A stretch of 64,000 nucleotides of DNA from the NCBI GenBank assembly GCA_013359265.1, contig JABWCD010000003.1, positions 124,001 through 188,000 on the forward strand, read 5' to 3'. Numbering within the stretch: position 1 is the first letter of the stretch; each line of letters begins with the position of its first letter. This DNA comes from Candidatus Hydrogenedentota bacterium. Lineage in GTDB: Bacteria > Hydrogenedentota > Hydrogenedentia > Hydrogenedentales > SLHB01. Below, in pieces: positions 16,724-25,118 of the stretch. The notes under the pieces are model-generated. The model ran no database searches and was not told where the DNA came from. It saw only the letters and a list, made by a program, of their open reading frames with translations. A program made the translations under genes and the position numbers.

Positions 16724-17428
16724 ATGCCGGCGCGCGGCAAGATTGATTTCGCGCAGGCGGCCGGGCTGGTCACGTTTATCGTGATCATCACGGTGTTGTG
16801 GAACACGTGGGCGGTGTACCCGCTGCGATTGCTGGTCGTCTTCTTTCACGAACTCAGCCACGGCCTCGCGGCGATTGCGACGGGCGGGTCAATCGTCGAA
16901 ATTCAGATGAACGCGCAGGAGGGCGGGCATTGTGTCACGCGCGGCGGGTCGCCCTTTCTCACCATCTCCGCGGGGTATTTGGGCAGCCTGCTGTGGGGCG
17001 GCGCGATTCTGCTTGTGGCGACGCGCACGAGGGGAAGCCAGATTGCGGTTGAGTTGTTGGGCGCGCTGCTGCTGCTCGTCACAATCGTTTGGGTGCGGCC
17101 GGTAATCGGGTTCGGGTTTGGGTTCGGACTAATCACGGGGCTGGTATTGATCGGATCGGCATATCTGTTTAAGCCGATTGTCCACGAGACGATGTTGACG
17201 GCCATCGGCCTGACGAGTTGCATGTACGCGGTGCTCGATATCAAGAGCGATATCCTGGATCGGCCCGAAGCGGTCTCCGATGCGGTGTTGCTCGCGAACG
17301 CGACGGGCGTTCCCGCGTGGATTTGGGGCGTGGGGTGGTTTGCGATCTCGATCGCGCTGGCGGTGCGGGTCATCGTCGTGGCGTGCCGGCGCACGCCGCA
17401 GAATGCGCCGCCGGTGGAGCGGGTATAG
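16724..17428 (+). CDS. M50B-type integral membrane metalloprotease-like protein
   Basis: 234 residues with about six hydrophobic helices. The zinc site HELSH (42-46) lies inside the second helix (LLVVFFHELSHGLAAIATGG), followed by GYLGSLLWGG, the fold hallmark of the compact M50B group. A later Asp (AVLDIKSDIL) can supply the third ligand. Substrates are not known for this group. Starts 18 bases after the SprT-like stop. Confidence 0.75.
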   Translation: MPARGKIDFAQAAGLVTFIVIITVLWNTWAVYPLRLLVVFFHELSHGLAAIATGGSIVEIQMNAQEGGHCVTRGGSPFLTISAGYLGSLLWGGAILLVATRTRGSQIAVELLGALLLLVTIVWVRPVIGFGFGFGLITGLVLIGSAYLFKPIVHETMLTAIGLTSCMYAVLDIKSDILDRPEAVSDAVLLANATGVPAWIWGVGWFAISIALAVRVIVVACRRTPQNAPPVERV

Positions 17429-17435
17429 TCCGGAT

Positions 17436-17472
17436 TGAAAGAACCAAAAGGACTCAAGGGGCCTATAAGGTC
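17436..17472. repeat. Short degenerate repeat after the M50B gene
   Basis: GAAAGAACCAAAAGGACTCA followed by AGGGGCCTATAAGG. It resembles the AAAGGACG(TAA) arrays at 38322, 40010 and 47768 in composition and position (gene end). The resemblance is weak. Confidence 0.35.
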
Positions 17473-17529
17473 TTCAGGTCGTTGGGGAAAAGTACAGCCG
17501 CGCAAAGCCCGGACATTGCGCCGGCCGTG

Positions 17530-19236
17530 TTACATGCGTTCGAGCGCGGTGATGCCGAGCAGGTGCAGGGCGTTTTCGAGCGTGGTGCGCGTGGCGGAAC
17601 AGATGAGTCCGCGGGCGATCCGCTGCGCTTCGGTGGGCGCGTCGCGAACGGGGCATTCGTGATAGAAGGTCGTGAACGCGCGCGCGGTCTCGAGCGCAAA
17701 CTGGGCGATGGGCGCGACGCTGTGCGTATGTGCCGCGTTTGCGACGACATCCGGGAACGCCGCGAGCTTGGAGAGCAACGCCCATTCGGCGTCGGTCTCG
17801 ACGGGGAAGTTGTCCGGCGGCGTCGCGGGGAGGGCTGTTTCGAGTTTGCGCAGAATGGACGAGATGCGCGCGCACGAGTATTGCACGTAGGGGCCGGTGT
17901 CGCCGGTGAAGGATAGACTCGCGTCCCAATCGAATATCACGTTCTTGTTCGCGCCGACCCGGAGGATGGCGAATCGAATCGCGCCGACGGCGACGCGTTC
18001 CGCGATGGTTTTGCGCTCGCCGGCGTCCAGGTCCTTGCACTGTTCGTCCACGCGTTCGGCGGCGCGGGCGGTGGCTTCGTCGAGGAAATCGGATAACAGG
18101 ACGACTTTGCCCTGGCGCGTGGACATCTTGCCCTCTTTGAGCAGGATATACGAATAGTAGATCGGTTCGGGCGCGCCCATGCCGGCGGCGGCGAGCATGA
18201 GCGCAATCTGCTGCATGTAGACTTTGTGGTCTTCGCCCAGCACAATCAGATTAAGGTCCGCGCCCTTCGACATCTTTTCGATCGTGTAGGCCATGTCGCG
18301 GTACACGTACATCGAACTGCCGGTCGATCGAAGCAGGGCGAGGTAGCGGTGCTCGTTGTCCGGATGCTGGGGATAACCGATCTTGCACATGTCAACGGAG
18401 AGGCGTTTCTCTTCGTCTTCGAATAGGGCGTCTTTCTCGCGCAGCGCCGCGAGGACGGCATCGAGCCGCGGGTCCTTCACGAAGTCCGATTCGCGATCGA
18501 ACCGATCGTAGCGGATGCCGAGCCGGGCGAGCACGGCCAACTGTCCCTGCAAACAGAGTTCGGTGACGGCATAGAACTTCTTCTTGACCTCGGCGTCGCC
18601 CTGTTCGATTTTCGCCAGGAGTTCGAAGCCGGCCTCCGCGAACGCGCTGTCCTGTTCCGAGCGGGCATGCGCTTGCGCGTACACGTTCAGCATCTCGTCG
18701 AAGGTCAGGGTGCTTGGGTCGTCGCACGCCAACACGAGCAGCGCGATCTGGCGGCCGATGTCGTTGACGTAATAGTGGACTTCGACGTCGAAATCCTCGA
18801 AGCGGAGCAGTCGGACGAGGCTGTCGCCGATCATGGCATTGCGGGCGCGGCCTACGTGCGGGCTTGCGTTCGGGTTGATGCTGGTGTGCTCGACGAGGGC
18901 GCGCTTGCCGGCGCCGCTCGCGTTCGATCCGTACCGCTTGCCGTCCGCGAGGATGCGCGCGGCAATTCCGCGTCCGAACACGTTGCGATCGAGTTTGAAG
19001 TTTACGTATGGGCCCGCGAGCGTGACGCCGACGACGTCCGCGCCGAACGTAACTTCGTCCTGGATGGCCGCGGCGAGTCTTGGCGGGGCCATGCCCAGTT
19101 TTTTCGCGGGTTCGAATGTGCGCAGCGCGACGTCCGCGATTTCGACTTTTGGCGCGGGCGCGAAGACGAGGTCCTCGCGCGTGAGTTGAGGAAAGGCGGC
19201 GAGAATGGGCGCCGCCAATGAGTCATACGTGTGCAT
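17530..19236 (-). CDS. argS: Arginyl-tRNA synthetase
   Basis: 568 residues. N-terminal tRNA-recognition domain (about 1-110), catalytic HIGH-type motif in NPNASPHVGRARN (His127 to Arg130), KMS loop KEGKMSTRQG, and the C-terminal anticodon-binding all-helical domain ending in the LLGITALERM tail typical of ArgS. Class I synthetase; uses tRNA to activate arginine. The convergent M50B gene ends about 100 bp away. The parvulin and GspF genes lie upstream on the same strand with short gaps, forming an unusual operon. Confidence 0.95.
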   Translation of the reverse strand: MHTYDSLAAPILAAFPQLTREDLVFAPAPKVEIADVALRTFEPAKKLGMAPPRLAAAIQDEVTFGADVVGVTLAGPYVNFKLDRNVFGRGIAARILADGKRYGSNASGAGKRALVEHTSINPNASPHVGRARNAMIGDSLVRLLRFEDFDVEVHYYVNDIGRQIALLVLACDDPSTLTFDEMLNVYAQAHARSEQDSAFAEAGFELLAKIEQGDAEVKKKFYAVTELCLQGQLAVLARLGIRYDRFDRESDFVKDPRLDAVLAALREKDALFEDEEKRLSVDMCKIGYPQHPDNEHRYLALLRSTGSSMYVYRDMAYTIEKMSKGADLNLIVLGEDHKVYMQQIALMLAAAGMGAPEPIYYSYILLKEGKMSTRQGKVVLLSDFLDEATARAAERVDEQCKDLDAGERKTIAERVAVGAIRFAILRVGANKNVIFDWDASLSFTGDTGPYVQYSCARISSILRKLETALPATPPDNFPVETDAEWALLSKLAAFPDVVANAAHTHSVAPIAQFALETARAFTTFYHECPVRDAPTEAQRIARGLICSATRTTLENALHLLGITALERM

Positions 19237-19265
19237 AGGCGAAGTGGCCGTCCTGCGTGTAGCGG

Positions 19266-19811
19266 CTATGGGTTCGCGGCGCCGTCCGCGGCGTTCTGGG
19301 GGGACGCGGCGCGTTGCTGTTCGGCCAATTCGTCGACCTTCGAGAGTTGCCGGTCATCGACAACGACAACGTGAAACCCGAATTGCGTGTGGATAATCTC
19401 GCTCAGTTGGCCGATGGGCGCGGTCCAAATGTAGTCGTCGATGGCTTGGGCCAGCATGCCTTTCGTAACGTAGCCGAGATCGCCGCCCTTGCTTGCGCTG
19501 CCCGGATCGTTCGAGTTGTCGCGGGCGAGTTTGCCGAAATCCTCGCCGTCAAGAATGCGCTTGCGAATCTCGCGAATGCGGGTGAGCGCCTGCGCACGTT
19601 GCGCCGGGTCCTTCTCGTCAAACTTAACGAGGATGTGGCGCAAGCGTACGGTCGAGACCTGCGGATTTGCGCCGGAATATAAGTAAAGTATCGTGCCCAA
19701 GACCACAAACAACGCAATCACGCCAAGCCATACCAGTTTCGTGTAGTCCCGAGGTTCTTCGGCGTTCTCGAGCTCGATGTCGAGGTGCAGCGACTTTTTC
19801 TCAGAGGTCAT
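19266..19811 (-). CDS. Membrane-anchored parvulin-type peptidyl-prolyl isomerase
   Basis: 181 residues. A cytosolic acidic N-terminus, one transmembrane helix (LVWLGVIALFVVLGTILYLY, about 27-46), then a parvulin domain: VRLRHILVKF, a helix RIREIRKRILDGEDFGKLAR, DNSNDPGSASKGGDLGYV, and FGFHVVVVDD. It is a periplasmic rotamase/chaperone of the PrsA/PpiD type. Its start codon region overlaps the end of the GspF gene by 11 bases, so the two are coupled. A Gln/Ala-rich tail closes the protein. Confidence 0.9.
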   Translation of the reverse strand: MTSEKKSLHLDIELENAEEPRDYTKLVWLGVIALFVVLGTILYLYSGANPQVSTVRLRHILVKFDEKDPAQRAQALTRIREIRKRILDGEDFGKLARDNSNDPGSASKGGDLGYVTKGMLAQAIDDYIWTAPIGQLSEIIHTQFGFHVVVVDDRQLSKVDELAEQQRAASPQNAADGAANP

Positions 19812-20847
19812 TCATTACTCCTTCGATCATCGAGAAATATGTCAGGTAGAACTTGATAATGACGAACCCCACCAAACCGGCAACCGTTAGCGAAATGGCG
19901 ACGCCCAATACACGGCGGGCGATGGCGGCGGCGTGCATCGCCTCGGCGAGGTGGTATTCCGACGCTTTGCGTAACGCCGCTTCGAGCTGCCCCGATACCT
20001 CGCCGACGTGCAGCATCTCGCGGGATTGCGGCAACAGGACGTTAACGTTCGAGAATGCTTCGACGAGCGTGGCGCCGTCTTTCACCGGTGACACCGCTTT
20101 GAGCAACTGCTTTTCCATATATGGATTGCCGGTCACCGTGGCGGAGTTTTCGATGCAGTGGTCGATACGGAGACCGCTGCCGATGAGCAGCGACATGCTC
20201 CGAAAGAACCGCGCGAGGCCGAACATGCGCGTGACGCGCGACATGGGCCACATGTAGGTCGCAAAAAGGCCCCATACATATCCGAACAGGCCGGCGCGCG
20301 ACAGCACCACGCAGACGGCGAAGACGATTCCGAAGATGAGGAGCGCGCCCCCCTGAAATCGCAGGTATTGCTGGATATAGGCGTCGAAACTAAAGCCCGA
20401 ACCTCCGCGCTGCGTGAATACGTCTTTGATTCCACCGATGATACCGAGCGCAAATGTGCCGATGAACCATGCCGCGATGAGTTGAATGATCGGATACGTC
20501 ATCGCGCGGATGGTTTCGCGGCGCATCTCGAGTTGGTCTTCGAAATACTGCGCGAGGTCGCGCAGCATGATATCGATCTTGCCGCCTTTTTCGCCGGTGG
20601 CGAGCAGTTCGATGAAGAAGGTGGGCAAATACTTTTTCTCGGCGCGCACGGCCTCCGCCAAGGTCGAGCCGTTGCCGATCGAGGAATGCATGCGCTCGAA
20701 GACGTCGCGGACGTTCTTGTCCTTCTGATTGCGGATGACAAGTTCGAGGCTGCGCAGGATGGGAATGCCCGCGTCGTACGACGTGGCGAGCTGGCGGCAC
20801 AGGGGTACCACCTTCTTGAGCGCGATTTGTGACGAGAAAAGGCCCAT
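19801..20847 (-). CDS. Type II secretion / type IV pilus inner-membrane protein, GspF/PilC family (first copy)
   Basis: 348 residues with the duplicated T2SSF domain: LATSYDAGIPILRSLELV and GEKGGKIDIMLRDLAQYFED in the first half, then RSMSLLIGSGLRIDHCIE and VGEVSGQLEAALRKASEYH in the second. Three or four membrane helices. It is the platform protein of T2SS or pilus assembly machines. Pseudopilin and ATPase genes are not in the window. A second, divergent family member follows upstream on the same strand, separated by about 100 bp. Confidence 0.88.
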   Translation of the reverse strand: MGLFSSQIALKKVVPLCRQLATSYDAGIPILRSLELVIRNQKDKNVRDVFERMHSSIGNGSTLAEAVRAEKKYLPTFFIELLATGEKGGKIDIMLRDLAQYFEDQLEMRRETIRAMTYPIIQLIAAWFIGTFALGIIGGIKDVFTQRGGSGFSFDAYIQQYLRFQGGALLIFGIVFAVCVVLSRAGLFGYVWGLFATYMWPMSRVTRMFGLARFFRSMSLLIGSGLRIDHCIENSATVTGNPYMEKQLLKAVSPVKDGATLVEAFSNVNVLLPQSREMLHVGEVSGQLEAALRKASEYHLAEAMHAAAIARRVLGVAISLTVAGLVGFVIIKFYLTYFSMIEGVMNDL

Positions 20848-20949
20848 GAACTCTACCGCGTTACATTACCTTGCAGCCGGGGCCGGACTCCACGGCGCCC
20901 GGCAATCAAGGCAAGAACTATAGCAAATGGCGGGGTTCCCGTGCGACCC

Positions 20950-21951
20950 TCACCCGCTGAGCATGTCACGAACCTGGAGAAATATCATTACGACTTGCGT
21001 TGCCAAGGCGCGCAGTATGATCAGCACCAGTATCGCGGGAATGAGGAGCGCGAAGAACGTGTATTGCAGCATCCGCACGTAGTGGTACGCGCCTTCCTCG
21101 ATGTATTGGGCGGTCTTCTTCAGCAGGTCTTCGAGGCGTCCCGCGAACTCGCCCGTGCGGACCATTTCGACGGCAAGGTTCGGGAGCATGCCAGTGGCTT
21201 CGAGCGCGCGAGTGAGGCTGGCCCCCTGCTGCACGAGCGGGACCGCCTGCGCGAGCTTGGCGCGGACGCGCGGATTGACCGTGGTCGCGGCGGACCGTTC
21301 GATGGCCTGCGGCACGGCGAGGCCCGCCTCGAGCAGCATCGCGAGGCAGCGGAAGAACCGGACAAGCGCGATGCTGTGCAGGATGCCGCGCCACGGCCAG
21401 GTGCGCGACGCGACGGCGTAACAGAGTTTGTCGAGAAGGCCGAAATGCCGCAACGCGAGGTAAACAACCAGCAGCGGCAACAACGAGAGGAATGTGGCCC
21501 ACGCGAATCTCAACGTATACATCTCGACGCTTTCGACCGTGGTCATCAACCCTTGCCAGAATGAAATGACATGGAACGAAATCCACAACAGCAGCGGGTA
21601 GGTGAGTTGGCGCGCCATCGAGCGCATGAATTCGAGGCGCAGTTCGTAGTCGTGGGCCAGATGCTGGAATGCAACCTCGACCTTTCCCCCACGCTCGGCG
21701 GCGGAGACGAGTTCGAGAAAATCGTCGGGAATATAACGCTGCTGCACGCGCAACGCTTCGGACAAAGAGCCGCCCTGCTTGATGCGATCGAGAATGGGCG
21801 GCACGGTCCGACGCAGTTCGGCGGGTGCGCCCGGGCCGGCGGCGAGTTCGAGCGCGCGCTCGATCTGCACGAAGCCGGTGCTGCTTTGCGCGAGCACGCG
21901 ACAGAAGTGCGCCATCGTCTTGACGCCGAGCTTTCGCGAGAGCAGGCCCAC
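20950..21951 (-). CDS. Type II secretion / type IV pilus inner-membrane protein, GspF/PilC family (second copy)
   Basis: 333 residues from GTG 21951, chosen for the AAAGGGGGA Shine-Dalgarno 4-5 bases upstream; the frame stays open 246 codons further but that part is antisense to the SpoU gene. Two T2SSF repeats: LAQSSTGFVQIERALEL, ERGGKVEVAFQHLAHDYE, then LAMLLEAGLAVPQAIERS and TGEFAGRLEDLLKKTAQYIE. Shorter N-terminus than copy one. Two non-identical GspF-like proteins in tandem suggest a heteromeric platform or two machines. Confidence 0.85.
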   Translation of the reverse strand: MGLLSRKLGVKTMAHFCRVLAQSSTGFVQIERALELAAGPGAPAELRRTVPPILDRIKQGGSLSEALRVQQRYIPDDFLELVSAAERGGKVEVAFQHLAHDYELRLEFMRSMARQLTYPLLLWISFHVISFWQGLMTTVESVEMYTLRFAWATFLSLLPLLVVYLALRHFGLLDKLCYAVASRTWPWRGILHSIALVRFFRCLAMLLEAGLAVPQAIERSAATTVNPRVRAKLAQAVPLVQQGASLTRALEATGMLPNLAVEMVRTGEFAGRLEDLLKKTAQYIEEGAYHYVRMLQYTFFALLIPAILVLIILRALATQVVMIFLQVRDMLSG

Positions 21952-22032
21952 GGGTCCCCCTTTGCGCGATGAGTATAATGAAGGATTGCGGGCCTGGCGA
22001 AGTGGACGGAACGATTGAGAGCAAGGGGTGTT

Positions 22033-22614
22033 ATGACAGCGAGGGGACGGCAGGATATATACGGCGATGTCCTGAGCGCCATGGCGCGCGAGCCGCATTA
22101 TTTGCGGACAGCGCGAGAAGACATGCCTGCGATCTCGCGTAATCCCATTCATGTCGTGCTCGACAACCTGCGCAGCGCGTTTAACGTGGGATCGATTTTC
22201 CGCACGGCCGACGCCGGCGCGGTTGCGCACATGCATCTGTGCGGCATGACGTCGTATCCGCCGAACAGGAAGTTGGAGAAGACGGCGCTGGGGGCGCTGG
22301 ACTACGTGCCCTGGACGCACCACGCCGATACAGGGAGCGCGATCGCCAAATTGCGGGAAGAGGGCATTGCCTGCGTGGCAATCGAAACGGTTGATGGCGC
22401 CGTTGGGCACACGGCGTTTGCATGGCCGCGTCCTGTCGCGATCGTGTTTGGAAACGAGGTGACCGGGATCGCGCCCGAGACTGTCGCGTTGTGTGACGCG
22501 GTCGTACACATTCCGATGCGCGGGCACAAAAACACGATCAATGTCGCGACGGCATTTGGCGTGGTGATGTACGAAATCTTGCGGCAGTGGGAGGCGCCGG
22601 CAGCCAAAGGCTGA
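22033..22614 (+). CDS. SpoU/TrmH-family RNA 2'-O-methyltransferase
   Basis: 193 residues from ATG 22033 (AAGGGG upstream). SPOUT motif 1 is LDNLRSAFNVGSIFRTADA, motif 2 VAIVFGNEVTGI, motif 3 VHIPMRGHKNTINVATAFGVVMYE, the knot residues that bind SAM. It lacks the N-terminal L30e-like substrate domain of RlmB, so it is closest to the minimal TrmH/TrmL layout; the RNA target (tRNA or rRNA) cannot be decided. Divergent from the GspF copy, with 81 bp between the starts. Confidence 0.9.
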   Translation: MTARGRQDIYGDVLSAMAREPHYLRTAREDMPAISRNPIHVVLDNLRSAFNVGSIFRTADAGAVAHMHLCGMTSYPPNRKLEKTALGALDYVPWTHHADTGSAIAKLREEGIACVAIETVDGAVGHTAFAWPRPVAIVFGNEVTGIAPETVALCDAVVHIPMRGHKNTINVATAFGVVMYEILRQWEAPAAKG

Positions 22615-22858
22615 ACCCCGGATTCGCCAGAAGCTGGCGGATTTGCGCCGGAGGTGCGCCGCGGACTTGGCCGATTTTTGTTGCGCCACAAGCAGTTACG
22701 ATACGCGCGGCGATTGGCATTTCGCTTGCTGTCGTTCCGGCTGGCAGCAACGTGTTGCCTCGGTGACAAGACGAAATCGTGGCGGAACGCTCCTAAATGT
22801 GATATTACTACGGGTGCGGAACGTCCTGGTGCAACTCAACCTGTTAAGGAGAACCATT

Positions 22859-23485
22859 ATGCTTCGATCGGTTTTGGCAATGGCGTTGGTTATGGCGGTC
22901 GCGTCGCCCGCATTCGCGGCGGACGCCGTGGTGGGCGATCCCTATCCGCTGGACAAGTGTCCGCTTTCCGGCAAAACATTGACGGCCGATTCGCCGTCGG
23001 CGGTCAAGGATGGCCGCGAGTTCAAGTTCTGCTGCAATAACTGCAAGGGCAAGCTCGATACCGACGCGGCGTCGGTCATCAGCAAGGCGGACGCGGCGAT
23101 TACCGAAAAGGAAAAGCCGGCGTATCCGTTGGACACGTGCATCATGTCGGGCGAGAAACTCGGCGACAAGGCCGTTGACGCGGTGATCAATAATCGCCTT
23201 GTGCGGTTCTGCTGTGCGGACTGCGTGGACGGTTTCAAGAAAGACGTTGCGGGCAACATGAAGAAACTCGACACGGCGGTGATCGAGAAGCAAAAGGCGG
23301 CCTATGCGTCGAAGAAGTGCCCGGTGTCCGGTGAAGAATTGGGCAGTATGGGCGATCCGTTGAACGTCGTCATCGCGAACCAGATGGTTTCGCTGTGCTG
23401 CAAGGGTTGCGAGAAGAAACTGCGCGCGGAGCCGGCGAAGTACATCGCGATGGTGAGCGGCGGCGCGGAGGACAAGAAGCAGTAA
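22859..23485 (+). CDS. Secreted protein with three Cys-cluster (C..CCxxC) modules
   Basis: 208 residues from ATG 22859 (TAAGGAG upstream). Signal peptide (cleavage after AFAA, about 21). Three repeats of about 60 residues each have the same plan: C-P/I-x-S-G near the start, a hydrophobic strand, then a CCxxC cluster. Cysteines are 34/58/59/62, 94/118/119/122 and 154/180/181/184. The plan recalls YHS/TRASH-type metal-binding domains found in copper and heavy-metal handling proteins. Four thiols per module could bind one metal ion. Function is inferred. A strong terminator follows. Confidence 0.65.
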   Translation: MLRSVLAMALVMAVASPAFAADAVVGDPYPLDKCPLSGKTLTADSPSAVKDGREFKFCCNNCKGKLDTDAASVISKADAAITEKEKPAYPLDTCIMSGEKLGDKAVDAVINNRLVRFCCADCVDGFKKDVAGNMKKLDTAVIEKQKAAYASKKCPVSGEELGSMGDPLNVVIANQMVSLCCKGCEKKLRAEPAKYIAMVSGGAEDKKQ

Positions 23486-23507
23486 GTCCTGCCATTGGGC
23501 TGAATTC

Positions 23508-23538
23508 GGGCCGCCCTTTCGAGAAGAAAGGGCGGCCC
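23508..23538 (+). terminator. Intrinsic-type terminator hairpin
   Basis: A 13-bp perfect stem GGGCCGCCCTTTC / GAAAGGGCGGCCC with loop GAGAA starts 22 bases after the triple Cys-cluster gene and is followed by GTTCGTTG. The T-run is weak. Confidence 0.7.
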
Positions 23539-23607
23539 GTTCGTTGCAGGACCGGATAGCGGCGCGGCGCGTGCGGTATACTGGCCGTTCGTGGCAAGGA
23601 GCATGAC

Positions 23608-23883
23608 GTGGCGGCACCGCGGATCGAGATCGAGTACTGCACACAGTGCCGGTGGCTGTTGCGCGCGGCGTGGATGGCGCAGGAGTTGCTCACGACATTC
23701 GAGAAATCGATCGGCGAAGTCGCGTTGGTGCCGGGCATCGGCGGCGTGTTTGACGTGCGCGTGAATGCGGAAACGGTCTGGTCGCGCAAGGTCGAGGGGC
23801 GGTTTCCCGATATAAAGGAATTGAAACAGCGCGTGCGCGACCGGATTGCGCCGGGCATGGACCTCGGCCACTCGGATCGGTGA
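23608..23883 (+). CDS. SelT/SelW/SelH-family thioredoxin-like protein (Cys form)
   Basis: 91 residues from GTG 23608 with AAGGAG 7 bases upstream. The Rdx fold signature is the N-terminal strand IEIEYCTQCRW with a CxxC redox pair (Cys11, Cys14), followed by LLRAAWMAQELLTTF, a Gly-rich turn GIGGVFDV, and W-S-R-K-V-E-G-R-F-P-D. In selenoproteins of this family the second Cys is Sec; here it is TGC. Probable thiol redox role in the cytoplasm. The stop is 10 bases before the next gene. Confidence 0.85.
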   Translation: MAAPRIEIEYCTQCRWLLRAAWMAQELLTTFEKSIGEVALVPGIGGVFDVRVNAETVWSRKVEGRFPDIKELKQRVRDRIAPGMDLGHSDR

Positions 23884-23892
23884 CCGGACACG

Positions 23893-24615
23893 ATGCACGA
23901 GCGATTCAAGCCATCCATCGCCCGCGTAGCGGCGGCGTGGCTGGTACACGGGCTTACGGCGAGCGGGGCGGTAATCGGTGTCGTCGCACTGCGGGAAATC
24001 CAGCACCAGCATTGGAACGTATTCTTTCTGCTGCTCGCAATCGCGACGGCGATCGACTCGATTGACGGAACACTCGCGCGTTACGTTCGCGTAAAGGAAA
24101 CGATTCCATTTATCGACGGGGCGCTGCTGGACAACATCGTCGATTATTTTACGTACGTGATCGTGCCTGCCGCGTTTGTGTACGGGAGCGGGTACTTCAC
24201 GCCGATCGGATCGGCCGCGGCGGCGGCCATGATGCTGCTGTCTTCCGCGTATCAGTTCTGCCAGATCGACGCGAAAACCGAGGACCACTACTTCAAGGGC
24301 TGGCCGTCGTACTGGAACGTCGTGGTCTTGTACATCGCACTGCTCGACTGGGCGCCGGAGCACAATTTCGGGATCGTGTTGACGTGTACGGTGCTTGTGT
24401 TCGTTCCGATCAAGTACATCTATCCGTCGCGCACGGTCCGGCTGCGCAGGCTGACGCTGGCGCTGACGATCGCATGGTCGGTGTGCATGGTGGTGTTGAT
24501 CCTTCAGATTCCGGACCCGAGCCGGTGGTTGGTTTGGCTTTCGCTTTCGTACGTCGCGTACTACGTGGTCTTCAGTTTCTGGTGGACGCTTCGCACGGTA
24601 GAGAATCCGGCGTAG
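23893..24615 (+). CDS. CDP-alcohol phosphatidyltransferase, phosphatidylcholine-synthase-like
   Basis: 240 residues, about eight hydrophobic helices. The family motif is complete: DSIDGTLAR (Asp55, Asp58, Gly59, Arg63) then DGALLDNIVDY (Gly76, Asp80, Asp84). The VRVKETIPFIDGALLDN spacing and the IVDYFTYVIVPA segment are those of bacterial phosphatidylcholine synthase (Pcs), which condenses CDP-diacylglycerol with choline. That specificity is inferred; phosphatidylserine or another alcohol is possible. Length equals the usual Pcs length. Confidence 0.8.
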   Translation: MHERFKPSIARVAAAWLVHGLTASGAVIGVVALREIQHQHWNVFFLLLAIATAIDSIDGTLARYVRVKETIPFIDGALLDNIVDYFTYVIVPAAFVYGSGYFTPIGSAAAAAMMLLSSAYQFCQIDAKTEDHYFKGWPSYWNVVVLYIALLDWAPEHNFGIVLTCTVLVFVPIKYIYPSRTVRLRRLTLALTIAWSVCMVVLILQIPDPSRWLVWLSLSYVAYYVVFSFWWTLRTVENPA

Positions 24616-24636
24616 CAGTTTGCGCCGGGAAAGGAA

Positions 24637-24667
24637 GCGCCCCGGACACCGACGGTGGCCGGGGCGC
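24637..24667. terminator. Hairpin between convergent Pcs-like and flaG genes
   Basis: Stem GCGCCCCGG / CCGGGGCGC with a 13-base loop lies between the two convergent stops (24615 and 24691). No T-run follows on either strand, so termination is only inferred. Confidence 0.5.
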
Positions 24668-24690
24668 GGCTGAGTATGGCGGGCGTGTTG

Positions 24691-25032
24691 TCAGGCCGAT
24701 TGGTCAAACAACAGGCCCAGGAGTTCGCGGGTCTGCGCTGCGATTCGGAGCGCATCCTCCGGCGGAATCTGGCGAATCACATTGTCGTCTTCGTCTACGA
24801 TCTGCGCAATGATACGGTTCGTTTCCCGATCCACGCGCAGTCGCACGCCAGTCGTATCGGAAAAGCTCTCCGGCGCCGGCCGCTGGGTTTCGCCCGATAC
24901 GGCGCGGATTTCCCGCGCCGCTGGGGCCGCTTCCTTCGGCGGCGATTCAACGCCGCCGCCGGATCGCGCCCAAGCTGCCGGCGGAACCGCGCTGATGCGC
25001 AGCTCCTGTACCGAGATGCTGGGCACTCCCAT
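24691..25032 (-). CDS. flaG: FlaG family protein
   Basis: 113 residues. The C-terminal half carries the FlaG block: LRVDRETNRIIAQIVDEDDN then VIRQIPPEDALRIAAQTREL. The N-terminal half is Ala/Pro-rich and disordered. FlaG proteins influence flagellar filament length. It lies 86 bp downstream of a flagellin gene on the same strand and is probably co-transcribed with it. Confidence 0.85.
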   Translation of the reverse strand: MGVPSISVQELRISAVPPAAWARSGGGVESPPKEAAPAAREIRAVSGETQRPAPESFSDTTGVRLRVDRETNRIIAQIVDEDDNVIRQIPPEDALRIAAQTRELLGLLFDQSA

Positions 25033-25118
25033 TGGTCTACTCCCAGGATGGCCGCCGCGGCACCCCGCCTAATGAAGCGGGCGCCATGGCAGTCTATTCC
25101 GGTTCGCGCGGCGCGCGG

